From Streptomyces sp. NBC_00539 (lineage in GTDB: Bacteria; Actinomycetota; Actinomycetes; Streptomycetales; Streptomycetaceae), in contig NZ_CP107811.1 of NCBI RefSeq assembly GCF_036346105.1, forward strand, positions 2,796,501 to 2,860,500: a stretch of 64,000 nt of DNA. The letters are read 5' to 3'. Under the pieces are notes generated by a model. The model was not told the origin of the DNA. It did not search any database and saw only the letters and a list, made by a program, of their open reading frames with translations. The translations under genes and the position numbers were made by a program. This document shows, in pieces, positions 1 to 8,225 of the stretch; the stretch's first letter is position 1, and each line of letters begins with the position of its first letter.

Positions 1-2
1 GA

Positions 3-884
3 TCGGTGTCGGACGACGACCGCTACGCGGGCGAGCCGGTCTACATCGGCGAGGGCCTCGTCGCGGTGCTGCGCAACAAGGCCGAGGGCCCCGAGGCCTG
101 GATCCGCGCCGTGGGCCCGGACTGGAAGCCGGGCGACGACTACATGGTCCGCGTGGTGGCGGTGGTGGACCGCACGCACCCGGCCCTGACGGCCGACGGG
201 CTGCAGCTCAAGCTCACCAAGGCGGACACGGCCGCCCCGGTGCTCGTCGTCACCACGGACGGGGTGGCCAAGTCCTACCCGCTGCCGAAGGGCAGGACCG
301 GCCCGGTGTGCGGGACCGAGGCCAAGCAGGTCGCCCTCGGCGGGGCCTTGCTCGCCGACGTGTCGATGTCCACCGCGGGCCCGGAGGTCACCATCCGGAC
401 GGACGTCACCGACAACTGGCGCCACCTGGACCGCACCTTCCCCGCGCTGCCCGCGTCCGACGGCATCATCGCCCGCATCGTCAACCCGAGCGGCGCCGCG
501 CCCACCTTCGAGTGGAAGGCCCAGGGCGGTGACACGCCGCTCGGCCACACCTCCTTCCCGGCCCTGCCCAAGGGCTGCAAGCCGGACTACAAGGTCACGG
601 AGGACCGGGGCGCCGACGAGCCCGCTCCGAAGCCCACCCCGTCCACCACCGCCACGGCCGCCGCCAAGCCGGCCACCCCGGTCAGCGTCAAGCCGGTGGC
701 CGACGTGAAGCCGCAGACGGGTGCGCAGACCTCCGTCGTGCCCCAGGGCGGGGTCGCCGCCGGGGCCGAGATCGCCGCCGAGGACACCGGCAGCACCACC
801 ACGGCGGCCCTCGGCGCCGGGCTGGCAGCCGTCCTGGCCGCGATCGGGGCCGCCTTCCTGATCCGCCGCCGCGCCCAGCGCTGA
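3..884 (+). CDS. C-terminal part of a secreted, membrane- or wall-anchored protein (5' end outside window)
   Basis: The reading frame is open to the left edge, so only the last 290 or so residues are present; no real start is visible. The mature part is followed by a Pro/Ala/Thr-rich linker (about residues 205-255), then a hydrophobic helix and the tail IRRRAQR, the usual layout of a sortase substrate or tail-anchored surface protein. Just before the helix is AAEDTGS, which looks like a degenerate LAxTG sorting signal. A class F sortase gene follows 82 bp downstream on the same strand. No domain was recognised in the folded part, so the function is unknown. Confidence 0.7.
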   Translation, partial: SVSDDDRYAGEPVYIGEGLVAVLRNKAEGPEAWIRAVGPDWKPGDDYMVRVVAVVDRTHPALTADGLQLKLTKADTAAPVLVVTTDGVAKSYPLPKGRTGPVCGTEAKQVALGGALLADVSMSTAGPEVTIRTDVTDNWRHLDRTFPALPASDGIIARIVNPSGAAPTFEWKAQGGDTPLGHTSFPALPKGCKPDYKVTEDRGADEPAPKPTPSTTATAAAKPATPVSVKPVADVKPQTGAQTSVVPQGGVAAGAEIAAEDTGSTTTAALGAGLAAVLAAIGAAFLIRRRAQR

Positions 885-966
885 CGCGCACGGCACGTCC
901 CTCCTCGTCCTGCCTCCGGCGGGCCACCTCGCGGTGGCCCGCCGGCCCTCGTTTCCCGGAGCCCCC

Positions 967-1572
967 ATGACCCGCCGCGTCCGCCCGCTCCTGGCCGCCG
1001 CGCTCCTCGCCGCCGCCCTGACCGGCTGCGGCGGCGCCACCACCGCCGCTTCCGTCCCCGCCGCGCCGCCCGCCGTCACCCCCACGACCGCTCCCGCCGC
1101 TCCGGCGACGGCCGCACCCCTGCCCGCCTCCACGCCCGTACGCGTACGCATCCCCTCCGCCGGGGTGGACGCCTCCCCCGTGCTGCGGCTGGGCCTCGCC
1201 GCCGACGGCACCGTCGAGGTGCCCCCGGTCTCCGACGGGGACAAGATCGGCTGGTACACCAAGGGCGTCACCCCCGGCGAAACCGGTCCGGCCGTGCTGA
1301 TCGGGCACTTCGACACGGCCCGCGGGCCCGGCGTGCTCAAGGACGTCTCGCGCGTCCGCACCGGCGACGAGGTCAGCGTCACCCGGGCCGACGGCAGCAC
1401 CGCGGTCTTCCGGGTGCGCGAACTGGAACAGGTGGACAAGAAGACGTTCCCCACCGCCAAGGTGTACGGGGACACCACCCGCCCGGAGCTGCGCGTCATC
1501 ACCTGCGGCGGCGAGCTCACCGACGGCCACCGGCCCGACAACATCATCCTGTACGCCGATCTCGTCGGCTGA
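967..1572 (+). CDS. class F sortase (lipoprotein)
   Basis: A 201-residue protein with a lipoprotein signal peptide (lipobox LTGC, Cys21), a low-complexity Ala/Pro/Thr linker to about residue 55, and a C-terminal sortase barrel. Catalytic candidates are His114 in IGHFD, Cys180 in VITCGG and Arg189 in GHRPDN, which match the His-Cys-Arg triad of class F sortases. The ATG at 967 was chosen because it places the signal peptide at the N-terminus; an in-frame start 33 bp upstream only adds a non-signal extension. Class F sortases are small actinobacterial enzymes with poorly defined substrates. The surface protein just upstream is an obvious candidate partner, by inference only. Confidence 0.85.
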   Translation: MTRRVRPLLAAALLAAALTGCGGATTAASVPAAPPAVTPTTAPAAPATAAPLPASTPVRVRIPSAGVDASPVLRLGLAADGTVEVPPVSDGDKIGWYTKGVTPGETGPAVLIGHFDTARGPGVLKDVSRVRTGDEVSVTRADGSTAVFRVRELEQVDKKTFPTAKVYGDTTRPELRVITCGGELTDGHRPDNIILYADLVG

Positions 1573-1597
1573 GACGGCGTGAGGCAGAATCGGGCGC

Positions 1598-2227
1598 ATG
1601 AGCAGCCAGCAGCCCGCCGACGGTCCGGTCTACGCCGATCGCGTCTACCGCTCGTCCCCGGCCGTCGTGACCGGGGTACTGACCCTCGCGCTGATCGTGT
1701 GGCTGTGCGGGGACGCCGTCGTGTTCGGGGACGGCAGCACGCGCTGGATCGGCCTGGCCGTCGCGCTGTGCGCCGTGCCGCTGACCGTCGCGTTCACCAT
1801 CCGGCCGGCCGTCTTCGCCAACGACGACCGGATGCGGGTCCGCAACCCCTTCCGGGTCATCGAGCTGCCCTGGGCCTCCGTGGACGTGGTGCGCGCCGGG
1901 TACTCGGCGGAGGTACTGGCCGAGGGCGAGAAGTACCAGCTGTGGTCGGTCCCGGTGTCCCTGCGGGAGCGCAAGAAGGCGCAGCGCCGGCAGGGCCGGG
2001 GCGTCGGGGCGGCCACCGGGGCGGCGCAGCCGGCGTCGGGCGCGGCCGCCCAGGGCCCGCCGCGCGCCCTCGCCGACAAGGTCGTGGACGAGCTGCAGGA
2101 GCTGGCCGAACGCGGAGCGGCGCGCGAGGGTGCCCAGGGCCCGGTGAAGGTGCGGTGGTCGTACGAGGTCATCGCACCGGCCGCGGCGGGCGCGGTGCTG
2201 CTGATCGTGCTGCTGGCGCTGCGGTAG
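1598..2227 (+). CDS. PH-domain-containing membrane protein
   Basis: A 209-residue protein with two N-terminal membrane helices (about residues 22-42 and 48-68), a bacterial PH-like segment (about 70-125, with the pattern RNPFRVIELPWASV typical of these domains), a basic Ala/Gln-rich cytoplasmic region, and a final membrane helix at the C-terminus (about 188-208). Bacterial PH-domain membrane proteins are common in Streptomyces but their molecular role is not established. It follows the sortase gene by 25 bp and abuts the VanZ-like frame, so the genes may be co-transcribed. Confidence 0.75.
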   Translation: MSSQQPADGPVYADRVYRSSPAVVTGVLTLALIVWLCGDAVVFGDGSTRWIGLAVALCAVPLTVAFTIRPAVFANDDRMRVRNPFRVIELPWASVDVVRAGYSAEVLAEGEKYQLWSVPVSLRERKKAQRRQGRGVGAATGAAQPASGAAAQGPPRALADKVVDELQELAERGAAREGAQGPVKVRWSYEVIAPAAAGAVLLIVLLALR

Positions 2228-2290
2228 GTGGGTCCCGTCACACCGGAGCGGAGCGGAACCGCGGCCACCGGGGGCTGCGTCCTCCCAGGT

Positions 2291-2851
2291 GTGCAGCGTC
2301 ATGAGGCAGGCGACAACGCCGCCACAGCCATCCACCTCCGGCTCCGGTTCCTCGGCGGGGCCCTGCTGGCCGCCCACCTCCTCCTCGTCGGCTGGCTGAC
2401 CTTGCGGCCGCTGGACGTGCCCTGGGCGGCGGCCGCGAACCTGACACCGCTGGAGGGCATCCGGGCCGATCTGTCCTACGGGCCCCTGGAGGCGGCCCGG
2501 CGGATCGGCGGGGGGCTCGCCCTGTTGGCACCGCTCGGGGTGCTGCTGCCGCTGGCCGGCGGGCGGCTCGCCCGGTCACCGCTGGCGGCGTGGTCCTCGC
2601 TCGCCCGTGCGGGAGCCGCGGCCGCGCTGATCTCGCTGAGCATCGCGATGCTCCAGAGCGGGGTGCCGGGGCAGGTCGTCGACGTCGACTCGGTGCTGCT
2701 GAACACCGCCGGGGTGCTGCTGGTGCACGCGGCGGTGGTGCCGGCCCTGAGGGCCAGGCTGCGGCGCTCTCAGGGGCCCACCCCGAGAATTACCAGGGTC
2801 GACGTGAGCCCCTGGACCGAGGTCCTTTCGGCGGTTCCCCGCGAGTATTGA
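2291..2851 (+). CDS. VanZ family membrane protein
   Basis: About 186 residues with four hydrophobic segments and the VanZ pattern: an N-terminal helix ending in LTLRP, a P-x-GVLLPL segment, and the terminal signature VPGQVVDVDSVLLNTAG. VanZ-like proteins are small membrane proteins linked to low-level teicoplanin resistance in enterococci; the Streptomyces members have no assigned role. The start is uncertain. The frame is open to a GTG at 2228, but the GTG at 2291 (VQRHEAGD) gives the length and N-terminus I expect for the family. It continues the same-strand run from the PH-domain gene. Confidence 0.75.
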   Translation: MQRHEAGDNAATAIHLRLRFLGGALLAAHLLLVGWLTLRPLDVPWAAAANLTPLEGIRADLSYGPLEAARRIGGGLALLAPLGVLLPLAGGRLARSPLAAWSSLARAGAAAALISLSIAMLQSGVPGQVVDVDSVLLNTAGVLLVHAAVVPALRARLRRSQGPTPRITRVDVSPWTEVLSAVPREY

Positions 2852-2893
2852 GGCATCGCAAGAAAGCGGTTCCCGGATACGAGGAGAAACCCC

Positions 2894-3106
2894 ATGAGCG
2901 CGATTACCCGCCCCCGTGACGGACGGATGATCGGTGGTGTCTGCGCCGGTCTCGCGCGACGCTTCGGAATGCGGACACGGACGATGCGGATCATCTTCGT
3001 CCTGTCGTGCCTGCTGCCCGGCCCGCAGTTCCTGATCTACCTGGCGCTGTGGCTGCTGCTGCCCAACGACAAGCAGGGCGCGGGCTCGGCGCAGACCGCC
3101 TGGTAG
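2894..3106 (+). CDS. PspC-domain small membrane protein
   Basis: A 70-residue protein that is a PspC domain on its own: a cytoplasmic start (ITRPRDGRMIGGVCAGLARRFG), then one long hydrophobic segment containing LIYLALWLLLP. The ATG at 2894 is preceded by AGGAG at good spacing. PspC domains belong to envelope-stress (phage-shock) regulators and membrane adaptor proteins; this stand-alone form may sense or modify membrane state, but nothing here proves a partner. It is the last gene of the rightward run and is convergent with the lipoprotein gene that follows. Confidence 0.85.
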   Translation: MSAITRPRDGRMIGGVCAGLARRFGMRTRTMRIIFVLSCLLPGPQFLIYLALWLLLPNDKQGAGSAQTAW

Positions 3107-3132
3107 CCGGCGCCCGGCAGCCGCGCGTCCGC

Positions 3133-3909
3133 TCAGCCCGCCTTGCGGACCTTTTCGAGCTGCTTGTCGGCCACCTCTTGCGGCAGCTGCGCCTTCTTCG
3201 CGGCATCGGCCACGTTGAGGGCCATCAGCCGCACGACGGTGGCGCCCTGGCGCACGACGACGAGGTGGACCTGCGCCGAGACGCCCCCGGCGACGGCGGT
3301 GGTGGTCCAGCTGACGTTCTCGTCGCCACCGGTCTTGTACGCGACGGGTTTCACGTCGCGGTAGCTGCCGGTCTGCTTCTGGACGGTGGCGGAGAAGCCC
3401 GTACCGCATTCGGCGACGGCGTCGCGCAGCCGGTCCATCAGCCGCTTGGCGTCGGCTTCGGCGTAGGAGCTGACCGAGGCGGAGATCGCGAGGCCGACTT
3501 GCTTCTGCGAGCCGAGGCCCCGGTTGACGGTTTCCCGCGCGGCCGGGTCGGGCTTGTCGCCCATGACGTCGGCGAGGGGCTGGCAGGCCTTCCGGTCGGC
3601 CTGGGGCTGGCCGGAGGGGGCGTTGGGGTTCTTGCCCTGCGCGGAGATCTGGTAGCCGTCGAGGTCGCCCGGTTCCAGGGCGGAGCGCTCCAGCCTGCTC
3701 GCTGCGGCCTTGGGGGAGGCCGGGGCGGCGGAGCCGGCGGGGGGCGTGGCCGTGGCGCGCGGCGCTGCGGAGCCCTTCGCGTCGGGTGCCCCGCCGGATC
3801 CGTCCGCGGCGCCGCCGCATCCCGTGGCGGCGAGGAGCAGGGAGGGGAGCAGGGCGGCGCTCGCCGTCCACGTCCGCGTCCGTGCCGTGAACCGTGCCTT
3901 CATGCGCAT
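3133..3909 (-). CDS. putative lipoprotein of unknown function
   Basis: About 258 residues starting with a lipoprotein signal (lipobox AATGC), then an Ala/Pro/Ser/Gly-rich spacer, then a folded domain of about 180 residues with the segment SALEPGDLDGYQI, typical of Streptomyces secreted lipoproteins that probably bind a ligand or another protein. The ATG at 3909 was preferred because it places the signal peptide at the N-terminus; a second ATG two codons later is equally possible. The frame stays open to 4161 but that extension is arginine-rich shadow sequence. No catalytic motif was seen. Confidence 0.75.
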   Translation of the reverse strand: MRMKARFTARTRTWTASAALLPSLLLAATGCGGAADGSGGAPDAKGSAAPRATATPPAGSAAPASPKAAASRLERSALEPGDLDGYQISAQGKNPNAPSGQPQADRKACQPLADVMGDKPDPAARETVNRGLGSQKQVGLAISASVSSYAEADAKRLMDRLRDAVAECGTGFSATVQKQTGSYRDVKPVAYKTGGDENVSWTTTAVAGGVSAQVHLVVVRQGATVVRLMALNVADAAKKAQLPQEVADKQLEKVRKAG

Positions 3910-4063
3910 GACCGAGACCCCAAACACTGTGCTCCGGCGGGCAGTTGCCGGTGATCGTGGCACACCGCGCGACGTGGCGCACACCTGGTCGAAAGGGTGT
4001 GCGCCACGGGTCCGCGCGTGCGGATGACGCGTGCGGATCACGCGTGCGGGCAGGGCCTGCGCG

Positions 4064-4327
4064 TCAGCTGCCGAGGTTGCTGAGCGGCACGCCGCCGAGG
4101 AGGCTGGTGACCGTACCGAGCGCCTCGCCCGGGTCGCTCGCGTCCCGGCCTTCCTTGGCACCCATGTGCTGCTGGCTGGTGAGCCCCTGGACGGCGCCGG
4201 TGGCGGTGCCCAGCGCGTCGGTCAGACCGACGGCCGGGACGGCGGCGGAGGCGGAACCGGCGGCGACGGCGGCGAAGGCGGCACCCAGGGCGGCGGCACC
4301 GAGCGTCTTGGCAGCTGACTTCTTCAT
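4064..4327 (-). CDS. small secreted protein
   Basis: An 87-residue product with a clear Sec signal peptide (KK, hydrophobic Ala-rich core, cleavage after SASA), leaving a mature peptide of about 60 residues rich in Gly, Thr and Leu (LGTATGAVQGLT, LGTVTSLLGGVPL). AAGGA lies 8 nt before the ATG at 4327, which is better than the TTG one codon upstream. There are no cysteines and no enzyme motifs. The pattern resembles small exported Streptomyces proteins of unknown role. Confidence 0.75.
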   Translation of the reverse strand: MKKSAAKTLGAAALGAAFAAVAAGSASAAVPAVGLTDALGTATGAVQGLTSQQHMGAKEGRDASDPGEALGTVTSLLGGVPLSNLGS

Positions 4328-4415
4328 CAAAATCGTCCTTGCGACGGGGAATTGAGCGGCTCCGCAAACTAGTCACTTCAAACCCCGGCCTGCAAACATC
4401 CTTAAATATGAGGAA

Positions 4416-4443
4416 GCGTCCGGGAATAACTCTTCCCGGACGC
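4416..4443 (-). terminator. hairpin downstream of add
   Basis: A perfect 10-bp inverted repeat, GCGTCCGGGA / TCCCGGACGC, with an 8-nt loop, lies 23 bp beyond the add stop codon on the minus strand. There is no long T-run, as is usual for Streptomyces terminators. Confidence 0.7.
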
Positions 4444-4465
4444 CCCACTCATGTCATGCCACGGC

Positions 4466-5614
4466 CTAAGCCGAGACGGATCCGCTGGTGGAAGCGGTCT
4501 GACGGAAGAGCCACTCGGACTTGAGCTCCGCATAGCCCGGCTTGATCACGTCGTTGATCATCGCCAGTCGTTCATCGAAAGGAATGAACGCGGACTTCAT
4601 CGCATTGACGGTGAACCACTGCATGTCTTCCAGCGTGTAACCGAAAGTCTCGACCAGGTGCTCGAACTCGCGGCTCATGCTGGTACCGCTCATCAGCCGG
4701 TTGTCGGTGTTGACGGTCAGCCGGAAGTGCAGTTTGCGCAGCAGGCCGATCGGGTGCTCGGCGTACGAGGCGGCGGCGGCCGTCTGCAGGTTCGAGGTCG
4801 GGCACATCTCCAGGGGGATGCGCTTGTCCCGGACGTAGGACGCCAGACGGCCGAGCTTCACGGAGCCGTCGGCGGAGACCTCGATGTCGTCGATGATCTT
4901 CACGCCGTGACCCAGGCGGTCGGCGCCGCACCACTGCAGGGCCTGCCAGATCGACGGCAGGCCGAAGGCCTCGCCCGCGTGGATCGTGAAGTGGTTGTTC
5001 TCGCGCTTGAGGTACTCGAAGGCGTCGAGGTGGCGGGTGGGGGGGAACCCGGCCTCGGCGCCGGCGATGTCGAAGCCGACCACGCCGTTGTCGCGGTAGC
5101 GGTTGGCCAGCTCGGCGATCTCCAGGGCGCGGGCCGCGTGGCGCATCGCGGTCAGCAGGGCCCCGATGCGGATGCGGTGGCCGTTCGCCTTGGCGCGGCG
5201 CTCTCCCTCGCGGAAGCCGTCGTTCACCGCCTCGACGACCTCTTCGAGGGTCAGGCCGGCTTCCAGGTGCTGCTCGGGGGCGTAGCGGATCTCGGCGTAC
5301 ACGACGCCGTCCTCGGCCAGGTCCTCGGCGCACTCGGCGGCCACGCGGAAGAGCGCCGCCTTCGTCTGCATGACGGCGCAGGTGTGCGCGAACGTCTCCA
5401 GGTAGCGCGGCAGGGAGCCGGAGTCGGCGGCTTCCCGGAACCAGACGCCCAGCTTGTCGGCGTCGTTCTCGGGGAGGTTCTCGTAGCCGACCTCGCGGGC
5501 CAGCTCGATGATGGTCCCGGGGCGCAGGCCACCGTCGAGGTGGTCGTGGAGGAGCACCTTGGGGGCACGGCGGATCTGATCCGGGGTGGGCAGGTTCGGG
5601 GTGTCGCTCGTCAT
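4466..5614 (-). CDS. add: adenosine deaminase
   Basis: A 382-residue TIM-barrel deaminase that converts adenosine or deoxyadenosine to inosine. Metal and active-site motifs are in order: HDHLDGG near residue 23, HAGEAFG near 215, HGVKIID near 240 and NTDNRLM near 305. The last motif has Asn where animal and enteric enzymes have a second Asp (NTDD). The ATG at 5614 fits the family N-terminus. A CTACGCGCGTAG palindrome lies 16 bp upstream, shared with the deoA, ATPase and bmp genes 8-14 kb away, which ties the gene to the nucleoside salvage regulon although it is not in that operon. Confidence 0.95.
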   Translation of the reverse strand: MTSDTPNLPTPDQIRRAPKVLLHDHLDGGLRPGTIIELAREVGYENLPENDADKLGVWFREAADSGSLPRYLETFAHTCAVMQTKAALFRVAAECAEDLAEDGVVYAEIRYAPEQHLEAGLTLEEVVEAVNDGFREGERRAKANGHRIRIGALLTAMRHAARALEIAELANRYRDNGVVGFDIAGAEAGFPPTRHLDAFEYLKRENNHFTIHAGEAFGLPSIWQALQWCGADRLGHGVKIIDDIEVSADGSVKLGRLASYVRDKRIPLEMCPTSNLQTAAAASYAEHPIGLLRKLHFRLTVNTDNRLMSGTSMSREFEHLVETFGYTLEDMQWFTVNAMKSAFIPFDERLAMINDVIKPGYAELKSEWLFRQTASTSGSVSA

Positions 5615-5630
5615 CTGGGCACTCTAGCTC

Positions 5631-5642
5631 CTACGCGCGTAG
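5631..5642. promoter_or_regulatory. CTACGCGCGTAG operator, add copy
   Basis: A perfect 12-bp palindrome immediately upstream of add. The same sequence, or a one-base variant, precedes deoA, the nucleoside ABC ATPase gene and bmp. The repressor or activator is not identifiable from this window. Confidence 0.75.
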
Positions 5643-5728
5643 AGCGCGGGCTCGGCGTGAGCCGTCGATACGTAACAGTGACCGTACGGAGGGGTGGCGT
5701 ACACCTGTCGGTCTGAGACTGTTCCGCC

Positions 5729-6442
5729 ATGGCACAGCATGCGCCGCCGGCGCGCGGTGCCCGCCTCGGGCGGGCGGCCGGCGCGAACGGCTCGGTCTCG
5801 ACGGTCAGTGGTGTGGTGCTCCTGCTTCCCGGGGGGTCCAGATTCTCCCCCGGTCCGGTGCGTCCGCTCGCGCGGGCGCTGGCCCGGGCGGGCGGGGCGC
5901 ACGGCCTGGCCGCGCACCCGGTGCTGCACGGGACGGGCGCCCGCGAGGACGACGCCCGGTGGGCGGCGGACGAGGCGGTACGCAGGTACGGGGACGTGCC
6001 GGTCTGCCTGGCGGGGTACGACGCCGGCGGCCTGGCGGCCCTGCGGGCGGCCGGGCACGGGGCAGTGCAGGCGGTGCTGGCGCTGGCCCCCTCCACCGAC
6101 GCGACGACGGACTCCCCGGAGCCGGTGAAGCAGCTGGCGGGGCGGCAGGTGCTGATCGTGCACGGGACCAACGACGGGCGCTGCGATCCGGAGTCGTCCT
6201 TCCTGCTGGCGGCGCGGGCGAAGAAGGCGAATCGTTCCACGTGCCGGTTCGAGGTGCATTCCGACGGGCACGGGCTGCGCGAGCACCAGGCGGAAGTGGT
6301 CGCCCTCGGGGTGGACTTCGTTCTGGGCGCGATGTTCTCGGGGCGGTACTCGCGGCCGGTGACGGACGCGCTCGCCGCGCCTCCGCCGCTGGGGCTGCGA
6401 ATGCCGCTGGCCTCGGGTTTCGGGCGCTCGCTGCGGGGCTGA
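5729..6442 (+). CDS. alpha/beta-hydrolase-fold protein with atypical nucleophile
   Basis: A 237-residue protein with the order expected of an alpha/beta hydrolase: the strand VVLLLPGG, a nucleophile-elbow position AGYDAGG (near residue 96), the acid segment VLIVHGTNDGRCDP (near 145), and a histidine segment HSDGHGLREH (near 182). The elbow has Asp instead of Ser (GxDxG), as in haloalkane and haloacetate dehalogenases, so the enzyme may not be an esterase or may be inactive. It is divergent from add; their promoters share the 5615-5728 gap that holds the add operator. Confidence 0.7.
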   Translation: MAQHAPPARGARLGRAAGANGSVSTVSGVVLLLPGGSRFSPGPVRPLARALARAGGAHGLAAHPVLHGTGAREDDARWAADEAVRRYGDVPVCLAGYDAGGLAALRAAGHGAVQAVLALAPSTDATTDSPEPVKQLAGRQVLIVHGTNDGRCDPESSFLLAARAKKANRSTCRFEVHSDGHGLREHQAEVVALGVDFVLGAMFSGRYSRPVTDALAAPPPLGLRMPLASGFGRSLRG

Positions 6443-6534
6443 GCCACCCGGCCCCCAGCGCCGTCCGCGGGTAAAGTGGGAAATGGACTCGGGTGGTTGT
6501 CCTCGGGGGTTTCTTCCACGGGAGGTGACCGGGC

Positions 6535-6903
6535 ATGGCCCAGATCCTGCGCAAGAACTTCGACGACGCGGACGAGACGCGTCCGTTCGAGGGCGGCATG
6601 GGCCGGCTGGACGTGATCCAGGCGGAGGGCGGGGCCATCGGCCGCGCGGTCTTCGAGCCCGGCTGGCGCTGGTCGGAGCACATCAAGCCGCTGGCCGGCA
6701 CGGACAGCTGCCAGGCCGCGCACACCGGGTACGTGGTGAGCGGCCGGATGAAGGTCGTCATGGACGACGGCGCGAGCGAGGAGTACGGCCCCGGGGACCT
6801 CATGCAGATCGCGCCCGGGCACGACGCCTGGGTCGTGGGCGACGAGCGGGTGGTCGCCGTCGACTGGACGGGCTTCGGGGACTACGCGAAGTCGTCCGGC
6901 TGA
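6535..6903 (+). CDS. cupin-domain protein
   Basis: A 122-residue single-domain cupin. Segments corresponding to cupin motif 1 (SEHIKPL ... HTGYVVSGRM) and motif 2 (YGPGDLMQIAPGHDAWV) are visible. Candidate metal ligands are the two histidines of motif 1 and His in PGHDAW. A strong GGAGGT ribosome site precedes the ATG at 6535. Such small cupins often bind metal or a small carbohydrate or act as sensors. The substrate cannot be told from sequence. Confidence 0.8.
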   Translation: MAQILRKNFDDADETRPFEGGMGRLDVIQAEGGAIGRAVFEPGWRWSEHIKPLAGTDSCQAAHTGYVVSGRMKVVMDDGASEEYGPGDLMQIAPGHDAWVVGDERVVAVDWTGFGDYAKSSG

Positions 6904-7150
6904 GGCGCCTCCCCCACGACGGGCGACGCGCCGGACGCGACCGAGCCCGCCGATCCGCCCCCTCACGGTCGGAGGGCTGCGGCCCGTCCGGCGCGCCTTC
7001 CGCTGCTCTCCCCTGCGGCCCTTCCCCCTCGGGCCGCACCCCACTGTGCCGGTCCGGCATACGTCCCAGGGCCCCGGCCAGGCATCGTCTTGCCGCCTTG
7101 CGGGAATACGAGGGGTTTACAAATCCTCACCTACAGGGAGAAATTGGTCC

Positions 7151-8225
7151 ATGCCGGCCGACGACCTCGAAGCGAGCGCCCGGGGCGACGGACTGAGCCC
7201 CGCCGCGCGGCGCCTGTACGCGTACGCCGTGGAGCGGCGCGACTTCGCGGCCGAGGAAGCCGCCGCTGCCCTGGGTGCGCGCGCCGGTACCGCCCTGACC
7301 GAGCTGGCCGCCGCCCACCTGCTCCAACGGGCTGCGGGTCCGGGCGCGGAGCGGTGGAGCGCGGTGGCGCCCCGGGCGGCCGCGGCCCGGGCCCTGGCCC
7401 CCTTGGCGCTGCTCGTCCGGGAGACGCACGACGAGATGGACCGGCTGCGCGGGCGGCTGGAGGAGCTGGTCCCGGCCTACGAGGCGGGGGCCGCGCAGCG
7501 GGACCCGGGCCGGCTCGGGGCACCTGGAGCTGGTGACCGACCTCGGGGCGGTACGGGGGCTGATCGCCGAGCTCGTTGCGGACGCCGAGTGCGAGTTGCT
7601 GACCTCGCAGCCCGGCGGGGGACGACCCCCGGAGTCACTGGAGGAGGCGATCGGGCGGGACGAGGCGCTGCTGGCGCGCGGGGTGCGGATGCGGACCGTC
7701 TACCAGCACACGGCCCGCTACTCGCGCCCGACGGCGGCCTACGTGGAGCGGGTGACGGCGCTGGGCGCGCAGGTCCGCACCCTGGGCGACGGGCTGATGC
7801 GGATGCTGGTCTTCGACGGCCACACGGGGCTGATGGAGGTGCCGGACCGCAGCGGGGCGGCGCTGGTGGTGCGCGAGCCGAACGTCGTGCACTTCATGAA
7901 GGCGGCGTTCGAACGGTCCTGGGTCGCGGCGGAGCCCTTCCCCGTGACGGTGGGTCCGGACGCGGCCCGTTCGCTGACGGACGAGCTGCGGCAGACGATC
8001 GTACGGCTGCTGGCGGAGGGGCTGGAGGACAAGGTGATCGCGCGCCGGCTCGGCATGTCGGAGCGGACCTGCCAACGGCACATCGCCGGGATCATGCGGG
8101 CGGTCGGGGCCAAGTCGCGCTTCCAGGCGGGGTACTTGCTGTCGGCCGAGCCCCGGGCGGGCGCGGGCGCCCCGCTCACGGCTCGGGAAGCAGCCGGCCC
8201 CTGCGGGACATCAGGAACCGCTTGA
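7151..8225 (+). pseudogene. LuxR-type HTH regulator interrupted by a +1 frameshift
   Basis: Two frames together make one regulator of about 350 residues. The first half begins at the ATG at 7151 (PADDLEASARGDG), has a winged-helix-like N-terminal segment and reads to RDPGRLG. The second half continues from HLELVTDLGAVRG in the next frame and ends in a LuxR-type HTH (LAEGLEDKVIARRLGMSERT). The join lies at the G-run 7517-7520. With three Gs instead of four the reading is continuous (RDPGRLG-HLEL). The downstream half could restart at the GTG at 7533, giving a protein lacking the N-terminal domain. The 3' end overlaps the LysR gene on the other strand. Either a true inactivating mutation or a sequencing error. 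Confidence 0.75.

Noticed and set aside
1136-1149. CGTACGCGTACGCA as a fifth nucleoside operator
   Set aside because: It lies inside the sortase reading frame and encodes part of its conserved VRVRIP segment, and it does not match CTACGCGCGTAG.
4451-5716. Long plus-strand frame opposite add, and similar long frames opposite most genes
   Set aside because: The translations are low-complexity and rich in Arg, Gly, Val, His or Asp, with no domain signal, as expected for high-GC shadow frames. The opposite strand carries clear enzymes.
7533-8225. Separate short HTH gene starting at GTG 7533
   Set aside because: The upstream frame continues naturally into it if one G is removed from a four-G run, so it is better read as the second half of one regulator. 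A restart here is possible but not the original gene.
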